Below the pieces are notes generated by a model, which ran no database searches, was not told the DNA's origin, and was given only the letters and a program-made list of their open reading frames with translations. DNA of 48,270 nucleotides from Amycolatopsis bullii. Its GTDB lineage: Bacteria; Actinomycetota; Actinomycetes; Mycobacteriales; Pseudonocardiaceae. This document shows positions 15,307-21,508 of the stretch, piece by piece (within the stretch, counting starts at the first letter, position 1; each line of letters begins with the position of its first letter). The stretch is from contig NZ_BNAW01000064.1 in assembly GCF_014654205.1 (NCBI RefSeq), positions 1-48,270 on the forward strand. Direction: 5' to 3'. The position numbers and the translations under genes were made by a program.

Positions 15307-16506
15307 TCAGCCCCAGGCGACCGGCAGCTCCCGGAGCCCGTACACGAGCGTGTTGTGCTTGTACTCCGGCTCCTCCCGCGGCACCGCCACCCGCAGATCG
15401 GGGATCCGCCGGAACAACCCCGTCAACGCCTCCTGCAGCTCCACCCGCGCCAGCTGCTGGCCGACGCACTGGTGCGCCCCGAACCCGAACGCCACGTGCG
15501 TCCGCGGCGACTCGCGATCGAAGTCCAGCTTGTCCGCGCCCGCGAACACCGACTCGTCGCGGTTGGCCGAGTTCAACGCGGCCACCAGCCACTCCCCCGC
15601 CCGCACCGGCCGGGACCCGACCTGGACGCCCTCGGTCGCGTACCGCAGCACTCCCCACTGCACCACCGACAGGTACCGCAGCAGCTCCTCCACCGCCCGC
15701 TCCGGCTCGGCGAGCACCGCCTCCCGCGCACCGGGGTGCTCCAGCAGGACCACCGTGCTCAGCGCGATCATGTTGGCCGTCGTCTCGTGGCCGGCCACCA
15801 GCAGGCTCAGCCCCAGCACGACCAGCTCTTCCATCGTCAGCGGGTCGTCGGCACCGGCGGACGAAAGCCTGCTGAACAGATCGTCCTGCGGATTCCGCTG
15901 CTTTTCGGTGAACAACCCGGCCAGGTAACCGGAAAGTTCGTGGTACGCCTGCTCGCCTTCTTCCCGCGTGGCGTCGGTGCTGACCATCGTCGCGCTCTGC
16001 CGCTGGAAGAGCGCGCGGTCGGCGTACGGGACGCCGAGCAGCTCGCAGATCACCAGCGACGGGATCGGCAACGCGAAGTGCTGCACCAGATCGGCCGGCG
16101 AGCCGTGCGCGAGCATCGCGTCGAGGTGGCTGTCGACCAGCTGCCGGACGTACCCGCGCAGCGCCGCCACGCGCCGCACGGTGAACTCCGCGATCACCTT
16201 CTTCCGCAGCCGCGCGTGCGCGGCGCCGTCGAGCTGGATGATCGAGCCCGGACTGATTTCCTCGTCCGGGTCGGCGTTCGGGTTCACGTGCACCGAAGAC
16301 GCGCCGCGTGAGCTCATCGTGCGGTCGGCGAGCACCGCGCGGACGTCGGCGTAGCGCGTCACCAGGAGCGCTTCCATACCCGCCGGGCACCGCACCTTCG
16401 CCGTGGGCGCGGATTCCCGGCGGGTGGCGTACTCCGCGGGCGGGTCGAACGGGCACCCTGCGGGCCGGGTCGCCGGGAGGTCCGGGGTTGCGGGAGCGGC
16501 CGTCAC
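15307..16506 (-). CDS. Cytochrome P450 (2)
   Basis: A 399-residue class I cytochrome P450. The N-terminal GCPFDPPAEYATRR and DGAAHARLRKKV segments resemble CYP105/107-like actinomycete P450s. The I-helix is VAGHETTAN (near residue 238), followed by the K-helix EELLR. The haem loop FGFGAHQCVGQQLARVE has Cys near residue 347. The GTG start at 16506 is preceded by GAGAGG. A ferredoxin and reductase must come from elsewhere. It is flanked by SDR genes on the same strand, so a hydroxylation-plus-oxidation route on one substrate is plausible. The substrate is not evident. Confidence 0.88.
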   Translation of the reverse strand: MTAAPATPDLPATRPAGCPFDPPAEYATRRESAPTAKVRCPAGMEALLVTRYADVRAVLADRTMSSRGASSVHVNPNADPDEEISPGSIIQLDGAAHARLRKKVIAEFTVRRVAALRGYVRQLVDSHLDAMLAHGSPADLVQHFALPIPSLVICELLGVPYADRALFQRQSATMVSTDATREEGEQAYHELSGYLAGLFTEKQRNPQDDLFSRLSSAGADDPLTMEELVVLGLSLLVAGHETTANMIALSTVVLLEHPGAREAVLAEPERAVEELLRYLSVVQWGVLRYATEGVQVGSRPVRAGEWLVAALNSANRDESVFAGADKLDFDRESPRTHVAFGFGAHQCVGQQLARVELQEALTGLFRRIPDLRVAVPREEPEYKHNTLVYGLRELPVAWG

Positions 16507-16561
16507 GACGGATCACCTCTCTCTTGACGGTGGTATCGACACCTCCACCATGGAGAGGACG

Positions 16562-16586
16562 GCGGCCGCCGTGGGACGGCGGCCGC
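16562..16586. terminator. GC-rich hairpin after SDR gene
   Basis: A perfect 11-bp inverted repeat (GCGGCCGCCGT at 16562-16572 with 16576-16586) and a 3-nt loop, located 19 bp past the stop of the minus-strand SDR gene and 56 bp before the P450 start. It is either a terminator or an attenuating hairpin. Confidence 0.6.
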
Positions 16587-16604
16587 ACTTGCGACCCGGA
16601 TGGC

Positions 16605-17333
16605 CTAGCGGGCGCCGTAGGCGCCTCCGTTCACGTGCACGACCTGGCCGGTGAGGTGCGCGGCTTCCGGCGCGGCCAGGAACCGCACCGTGTCGGCGAT
16701 TTCCTCCGGACGGCCCGCCCGCCGGTTGAACGCCAGGGAAATCCGCGCGTCCAGCCATTCTTCGGTCACCGTGCCGTGGAAGAACTCGGTGTCCAGGACC
16801 ACGCCCGGCGCGACGACGTTGGCCGTTCCCCCGGCACCCAGCTGCCGGGCGAGGTCGGTGTTCCACGCCTCGATCGCCGCCTTCGCCGCGCCGTACGAGC
16901 CCGAGCCCTGCTTCGCCGCGATGGAGCCGAGCGTCACGACGCGGACGTTGTCGGCGAAGCGCGGCTTCAGTGCCGCAGTGACGAGCACGGCGGAAAGCAC
17001 GTTGGCTTCGAAGTTGGCCTGCCACGCGTCGGCGAGGCCCTTCAGGTCGCCGGCGGCGGGCGCCTCCCGGACCCGGTCGGTGTTGCCGCCGGCGTTGTTG
17101 ACCAGGACGTCCACCCGCGAAGGCAGATCCGCCAGCGCCGCCTGCACCGCCGCCGGGTCACTCGCGTCGAAGGACACCGCCCGCGCGCCGATCCGCTCCG
17201 CCGCCGCTTCGAGGACGTCCTTGCGCCGCCCGGTGACCGTCACCCGCTCCCCCGCCGCCGCGAACCGGGCGGCGATCGCCAGCCCGATGCCGGTGCCGCC
17301 CCCGGTGACCACGATTTCCCGCTGTTCGCTCAT
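16605..17333 (-). CDS. SDR family NAD(P)-dependent oxidoreductase
   Basis: A classical 242-residue short-chain dehydrogenase/reductase. TGGGTGIGLAIA near residue 10 is the cofactor loop, VNNAGG near residue 80 is the NNAG motif, and the catalytic Ser in TLGSIAA is followed by YGAAKAA, the YxxxK motif (near residue 150). The C-terminus GQVVHVNGGAYGAR is typical. Unlike the other SDR proteins in this window it keeps a full catalytic set. It is the first gene of the minus-strand cluster, with a 12-bp inverted repeat directly upstream. Confidence 0.88.
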   Translation of the reverse strand: MSEQREIVVTGGGTGIGLAIAARFAAAGERVTVTGRRKDVLEAAAERIGARAVSFDASDPAAVQAALADLPSRVDVLVNNAGGNTDRVREAPAAGDLKGLADAWQANFEANVLSAVLVTAALKPRFADNVRVVTLGSIAAKQGSGSYGAAKAAIEAWNTDLARQLGAGGTANVVAPGVVLDTEFFHGTVTEEWLDARISLAFNRRAGRPEEIADTVRFLAAPEAAHLTGQVVHVNGGAYGAR

Positions 17334-17343
17334 ACCGCCATCT

Positions 17344-17383
17344 TCGCCGGGAAAACCCGGCGCCCACCGGATTTTCCCGGCGA
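17344..17383. promoter_or_regulatory. Inverted repeat upstream of SDR gene
   Basis: TCGCCGGGAAAA (17344-17355) and TTTTCCCGGCGA (17372-17383) are perfect inverted repeats with a 16-nt spacer. The inner CCGGGAAAACCCGG is itself palindromic. It starts 11 bp from the minus-strand SDR start codon, so it is a leader operator or hairpin. Confidence 0.55.
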
Positions 17384-17400
17384 GCGGGACACGAAACCCA

Positions 17401-17423
17401 GTTCGTTAGGAAACTTTACGAAC
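17401..17423. promoter_or_regulatory. Palindrome upstream of secreted lectin-like gene
   Basis: GTTCGT (17401-17406) and ACGAAC (17418-17423) flank the core TAGGAAACTTT, giving a 23-bp imperfect palindrome about 80 bp upstream of the secreted-protein start. A -35-like TTGACG follows at 17429. The core resembles palindromes I recall upstream of actinomycete secreted carbohydrate-active genes; the cognate regulator is unknown. Confidence 0.45.
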
Positions 17424-17503
17424 AGGTCTTGACGGCGGCCCGCGACCCGGCGAACCTGGAACCACGCCGCAGTCATCGTCCGCCCAGCCCCCTCGGAGGC
17501 AGC

Positions 17504-19075
17504 ATGACCCGGCGCGCGCTCGTGCTCGTCGTGACCCTGGTCCTCGCCCTGGCCACCGCGCTGACCGGCGCTCCCGCGGCGAGCGCGGCCACCACCCAGC
17601 CGACCTTCCTCACCTTCTACGGCTGGTGGGACAACACCCCGCCCGGCGGGGACATCTCCTACCCGCAGATCCACGACACCGCGGGCGGCAAGGGCAGCTA
17701 CGCCGACCCGATCACCTTCGCCACCAGCCGCGACGAACTCAAGCCCGGCACCAGGGTCTGGGTCCCGCGGGTGAAGAAGTACTTCATCATGGAGGACGGC
17801 TGCGACGAGTGTTCCGACGACTGGAACAGCCAGGGCCCGAACGGCGGACCCGGCCTGCGCCACATCGACCTCTGGCTCGGCGGCCAGGGCGGCAGCGCCT
17901 TCGACGCGATCGACTGCGAAGACGCGCTCACGCACTACAACCCCGACAACACGCCGGTCATGGAACCGGTCGTCGTCGACCCGCCGTCGAACGAGCCCTA
18001 CGACGCGACCCCCATCTTCAATACCGCCACCGGTGAGTGCTGGGGCGGCGCGCAGCCGAACACCACGGTCGGCCAGTACCGCAACGACTCCACCGGCACC
18101 TGCCTGGCCGCGCCGAGCAGCGGCACCACGCTGAAAGTGGCCGCCTGCACCGGAACCGCCGAGCAGCGGTTCACCTTCCACGGCGCCTTCCTGGTGATCA
18201 ACGACCGGTGCGCGGGCATCTCCGGCAGCTCGATCGTGCTCCAGACCTGCACCGGCGGCCCGGCCCAGCAGTGGTCGGTCAACCCGGACGGCACCATCTC
18301 GGACATCCAGTCCAGCAGCAAGTGCTTCCGCGCTTCGGCCAGCACGCTCACCGCGGGCAGCTGCTCCGGCACCGCCGCCCGCTGGACGTTCACCGCGGCG
18401 AGTGCGTCCGGCCTCAGCGTGACGCCGTCGTCGGTGTCGGTCGCGCCGGGTGGGTCGGCGACGGCCACCGTGACCTCCGCCGACGCCGTCACGCTCTCCG
18501 CGAGCGGCGCACCGGCGGGCGTGACCGTCTCCTTCGCCCCCGCGTCGGTGCCGGCCGGCGGCACCTCGACGGTCACGGTCGCCGCCGCGGCCACCGCGTC
18601 CCCCGGCTCGGCGACGATCACCGTCACCGGCGGCACGAAGACGGCTTCGCTCGGCGTCACGGTGACCGGCGGCGGCCCGGAAACGCTGCTGTCGCAGGGC
18701 AAAACCGCGACGGCGTCCTCGACCGAATCGTCGTCGTACCCGGCGAGCGCGGCCTTCGACGGCAACCTGACGAGCACGCGGTGGGCGTCGAAGGAGGGCA
18801 GCAACGCGGAGTGGCTGCGCGTCGACCTCGGCGCCACGAAGTCCGTGTCGCACGTCAAGCTGACCTGGGAAGCCGCGTACGGGAAGGCGTACAGCATCCA
18901 GACCTCGGCCGACGGCACGACCTGGACGACGATCTACAGCACCACGACCGGCAACGGCGGCACGGACGACCTCACCGGCCTCTCGGGCACCGGGCGGTAC
19001 GTGCGGATGAACGGCGTCACGCGGGGAACCTCGTACGGTTACTCGCTGTACGAACTGCAGGTGTACGGGAGTTAG
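17504..19075 (+). CDS. Secreted DPBB-like/ricin/Ig-like/discoidin multidomain protein
   Basis: A 523-residue secreted protein. Order: signal peptide (1-28, ending AASA), an expansin/barwin-like domain (about 33-150, TFYGWWDNTPPGGDISYP to YFIMEDGCDECSDDW and HIDLWLGG, with paired cysteines), a ricin-type beta-trefoil (about 180-300, QQW motif), an Ig-like repeat (about 305-385), and a C-terminal discoidin domain (about 390-523, LLSQGKTATASS to YSLYELQVYGS). No catalytic residues are obvious. It is likely to bind or loosen polysaccharide outside the cell. The discoidin domain closely resembles the one in the sugar dehydrogenase at 9861-11918. The ATG at 17504 follows CGGAGG. Confidence 0.8.
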   Translation: MTRRALVLVVTLVLALATALTGAPAASAATTQPTFLTFYGWWDNTPPGGDISYPQIHDTAGGKGSYADPITFATSRDELKPGTRVWVPRVKKYFIMEDGCDECSDDWNSQGPNGGPGLRHIDLWLGGQGGSAFDAIDCEDALTHYNPDNTPVMEPVVVDPPSNEPYDATPIFNTATGECWGGAQPNTTVGQYRNDSTGTCLAAPSSGTTLKVAACTGTAEQRFTFHGAFLVINDRCAGISGSSIVLQTCTGGPAQQWSVNPDGTISDIQSSSKCFRASASTLTAGSCSGTAARWTFTAASASGLSVTPSSVSVAPGGSATATVTSADAVTLSASGAPAGVTVSFAPASVPAGGTSTVTVAAAATASPGSATITVTGGTKTASLGVTVTGGGPETLLSQGKTATASSTESSSYPASAAFDGNLTSTRWASKEGSNAEWLRVDLGATKSVSHVKLTWEAAYGKAYSIQTSADGTTWTTIYSTTTGNGGTDDLTGLSGTGRYVRMNGVTRGTSYGYSLYELQVYGS

Positions 19076-19091
19076 TTGCCACTCCGGCAAC
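19075..19091 (+). terminator. Short hairpin at the stop codon
   Basis: GTTGCC (19075-19080) and GGCAAC (19086-19091) form a 6-bp stem with a 5-nt loop starting at the last base of the secreted-protein stop. It is a weak terminator candidate. Confidence 0.35.
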
Positions 19092-19108
19092 GGAGTTTGC
19101 CTTCTCGG

Positions 19109-19138
19109 GGACGTCTTCCGCATGCTCGGAGGACGTCC
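19109..19138. promoter_or_regulatory. Inverted repeat before methyltransferase gene
   Basis: GGACGTCTTCCG (19109-19120) pairs with CGGAGGACGTCC (19127-19138) at 11 of 12 positions around a 6-nt loop. It ends 13 bp before the methyltransferase ATG. It could be an operator or a terminator for the preceding gene. Confidence 0.45.
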
Positions 19139-19151
19139 TTGAGGAGGAACC

Positions 19152-19775
19152 ATGCCCCACGAACACCCGATGACCGTCGACGCCATGCTGAAGCAGGACT
19201 TCTGGGAAGCGATGTACCAGCGTGACGAGCACCGGATCTGGAGCGGGAACGTCAACGCCAACCTGCGCACCGAGGTCGAAGGGCTGAAACCCGGGCACGC
19301 CCTCGACCTCGGCAGCGGCGAGGGCGGCGACGCGATCTGGCTCGCGAAGCAGGGCTGGACGGTCGACGGTGTCGACATCTCGACCACCGCGCTGGCCCGC
19401 GCGGCGGAAGCCGGCGCCGAGGCGGGTGTGACGGTGAACTGGCTGCACCGCAACATCCTCGAATGGCAGCCGGAAGCGCAGTACGACCTGGTTTCGGCGC
19501 AGTACATGCACCTGCCGCCCGACCTGCGCCGCAAGGTGTTCACCGCGGCCGCGGCGGCCATCCGGCCGGGCGGTTCGCTGCTGGTCGTCGGGCACTCGCC
19601 GAAGGCGATGCGGCAGTTCGACGGCCAGAAGCCGCCGGAGGAGCTGTACTTCGAGCCCGAGGAGATCACCGGCTACCTGGGTGACGCGTGGCAATGGCTG
19701 GTCGAGACGTGCGAGACGCGCGGCGAGGGCCACCACACCGACGCCGTCTACCGCGCCCGGCGGCTCGAAGCCTGA
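19152..19775 (+). CDS. Class I SAM-dependent methyltransferase
   Basis: A 207-residue methyltransferase. Motif I, ALDLGSGEGGDAIWLA, is near residue 50, followed by VDGVDIS (motif II acid), then DLVSAQYMHLP and IRPGGSLLVVGHSP. The layout matches actinobacterial small-molecule or tellurite-resistance-like methyltransferases; the acceptor is unknown. The ATG at 19152 has GAGGAGG at 19140-19146. It stands alone between a secreted protein gene and a convergent protease gene, and is followed by a hairpin and a dispersed palindromic element. Confidence 0.85.
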   Translation: MPHEHPMTVDAMLKQDFWEAMYQRDEHRIWSGNVNANLRTEVEGLKPGHALDLGSGEGGDAIWLAKQGWTVDGVDISTTALARAAEAGAEAGVTVNWLHRNILEWQPEAQYDLVSAQYMHLPPDLRRKVFTAAAAAIRPGGSLLVVGHSPKAMRQFDGQKPPEELYFEPEEITGYLGDAWQWLVETCETRGEGHHTDAVYRARRLEA

Positions 19776-19776
19776 A

Positions 19777-19811
19777 GCCCGCTCACCTCCCCCGACGGAA
19801 GATGAGCGGGC
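19777..19811. terminator. Hairpin after methyltransferase gene
   Basis: GCCCGCTCA (19777-19785) and TGAGCGGGC (19803-19811) form a perfect 9-bp stem with a 17-nt loop directly after the methyltransferase stop. Confidence 0.6.
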
Positions 19812-19818
19812 GGCGGCG

Positions 19819-19869
19819 CAGTGAAGGACTCATTCCTGGCCTCCGACGCCAGGAATGGGTCATTCACTG
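19819..19869. repeat. Palindromic intergenic element, copy 2 (possible terminator)
   Basis: A 22-bp inverted repeat (19819-19840 with 19848-19869), with two mismatches and a 7-nt loop, shares its arm core ACTCATTCCTG with the element at 5176-5222. It lies between convergent methyltransferase and protease genes, a position that fits a bidirectional terminator. Confidence 0.78.
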
Positions 19870-19877
19870 CAACCGGG

Positions 19878-20894
19878 TCAGGCGAGCTCGAGGCCGTAGG
19901 CCTGCAGCTCAAGGGTGAGCGGGTAGAAGTAGCTGGTCACGGTGTCGCCGCCGGACAGCGTGCCGAGGCCCGTGGAACCGTCGTAGGCCGGGCCGCCGGA
20001 GTCGCCGTGGTCGGTGTGCGCGGTGGTGCCGAACTCGTGGTTGAGCACGCCGACGTCGAAGTTGACCGACTCGTCGACCGAGGTCACCTCACCGCTGCCG
20101 CCGCCGGTGGTCGAGCCCTGCTTCTCGATCTGCTCGCCCACGGTCGGCGTCGCCGCGCCGGTGATCGGCTGGCCGGTGTTGATCTCGCCGGGACCGGTGC
20201 CGTTCGGGCGGGTCAGCAGGCCGGAGTCGGCGCCGGGGCAGTCGCTTTCGACGACCTGCGCGCCGGAGACGTCGCCGCCGGACCAGGTGCCGCCGAGGTT
20301 GGTGCAGTGGCCCGCGGTGAGCAGGAACGGCGAGCCGCCGCGCGTCACGTTGAAGCCCAGCGAGCAGCGGCCCTGGCTGTTCTGGATCGCGTCGCCGTCG
20401 GCGATGTACAGCGACAGCTTGCCGGTGCGGTGCTCGACGCGGACGCTGTCGCCGTACTTCGCGGCGGCCGCGGCGACCTTGCCGGCGGTCTCCTGGCTGG
20501 CCGCGTCGTAGATCTTCACCACGACCTGGTTGGTCTTCGTGTCGATGCCCCACGCGGTCTGCGGCACATTCTTCACCGCGTCCAGCTGGTTCTTGACGCC
20601 GGTGAGCGCGGCGAAGGTGTGCTTGACCTTCTTCGCGGTGAAGCCGGCGGCCTGCACCTGCCGCAGCGCGGCGTCGTCGACGACGTTCACGACGGCCTTG
20701 CCGTTTTCCAGGTAGACGCCGCCGGAGGCGGCACCGAGCGCGTCGGCCACCTGGGTGGCGCCGGTGATCGCCCGAGCCTGCAGCTCGGCGAAGGCCAGGG
20801 GGGACGCGGTAGCCGCCGAAGCGCAAACGCCGCTGGTCAGCGCGGCGGCCGACAAGACGGCGAGGGTCTTGAGGGCGGTCTTCCGGGGAGTCAT
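19878..20894 (-). CDS. Secreted S1 serine protease (streptogrisin/alpha-lytic type)
   Basis: A 338-residue preproprotease. Residues 1-31 are a Sec signal (MTPRKTALKTLAVLSAAALT, ending ATAS). About residues 35-160 form an alpha-lytic-type pro-domain (VAAAAAKYGDSVRVEHRTGKLS), and the mature chymotrypsin-like domain follows. The catalytic His lies in LLTAGHC (near 196), Asp in the PGADSGLL region, and Ser in GDSGGPAY (near 299). Cysteine pairs are as in streptogrisins. The pro-domain acts as a folding chaperone and is removed on export. The ATG at 20894 follows GGAGGAAG. The open frame extends 93 bases upstream without similarity. Confidence 0.9.
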   Translation of the reverse strand: MTPRKTALKTLAVLSAAALTSGVCASAATASPLAFAELQARAITGATQVADALGAASGGVYLENGKAVVNVVDDAALRQVQAAGFTAKKVKHTFAALTGVKNQLDAVKNVPQTAWGIDTKTNQVVVKIYDAASQETAGKVAAAAAKYGDSVRVEHRTGKLSLYIADGDAIQNSQGRCSLGFNVTRGGSPFLLTAGHCTNLGGTWSGGDVSGAQVVESDCPGADSGLLTRPNGTGPGEINTGQPITGAATPTVGEQIEKQGSTTGGGSGEVTSVDESVNFDVGVLNHEFGTTAHTDHGDSGGPAYDGSTGLGTLSGGDTVTSYFYPLTLELQAYGLELA

Positions 20895-20972
20895 CAACTT
20901 CCTCCAGGGTGGGCGTTCGAAGCCGGTGCCGACACTTTCGTTGCCGGGCAACCAACGCACTACCGACGAAGG

Positions 20973-20987
20973 TTGGTTAATAACCAA
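20973..20987. promoter_or_regulatory. Palindromic operator upstream of protease gene
   Basis: TTGGTTAATAACCAA is a perfect 7+1+7 palindrome in an AT-rich patch 79-93 bp upstream of the protease ATG. It is a candidate regulator site. Confidence 0.5.
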
Positions 20988-21046
20988 GGGAACCGGACAT
21001 ACCTCTCAGACCGCCCCGAACGGCGTAACGCGCCTCCCCGTCCGGC

Positions 21047-21343
21047 CTACTCGCGCGGCCGGCGGACGTGGTCCTCGTACCCCGGGTTCTTCTTCAGGTA
21101 CCCGGCGATGAACGGGCAGACCGGCACGATCGTCCGGCCCTGGGCGACGACGTCGTCGAGCGCGCCCGCCGCCAGGACCTTCCCCAGCCCCTGGCCGGAG
21201 AAGGCGTCGTCGATCTCGGTGTGGGTGAACACGGTGAGGTCGCCGCGGCGGTCGTACTGCGCGATCCCCGCCAGCTTCTCGCCCCGCCACAGCTCGTAGC
21301 GGTTTTCGTCCGGGTTGTCGACCACCCGGTTTTCGTCGGTCAT
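21047..21343 (-). CDS. GNAT-like N-acetyltransferase (YjdJ/Gtn-type, short)
   Basis: A 98-residue minimal GNAT-fold protein. YELWRGEKLAGIAQYDRRGDLTVFTHTEIDDAFSGQGLGKVLAAGALDDVVAQGRTIVPVCPFIAGYLKKNPGYED matches the short acetyltransferase family with acetyl-CoA loop GQGLGK and a conserved Cys in VPVCPF. Its acceptor is unknown. The ATG at 21343 has GAGGAG at good spacing. It is a single gene divergent from geosmin synthase. Confidence 0.85.
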   Translation of the reverse strand: MTDENRVVDNPDENRYELWRGEKLAGIAQYDRRGDLTVFTHTEIDDAFSGQGLGKVLAAGALDDVVAQGRTIVPVCPFIAGYLKKNPGYEDHVRRPRE

Positions 21344-21508
21344 CTGCTCTCCTCATTCGCCGGAACCCCCATGGTGCGACGGCCCGCCACGGCGCGCCGA
21401 TCGGGCCGGGAAGGCCGCTGGGCCGGCCGGGGGAAGCGCCCGTCCCGTTCGGGTGCTTCGCGGCTGTTCCTCTTGGCGGACACCGCGACCGGCTGGTTGC
21501 CTCGCGGT

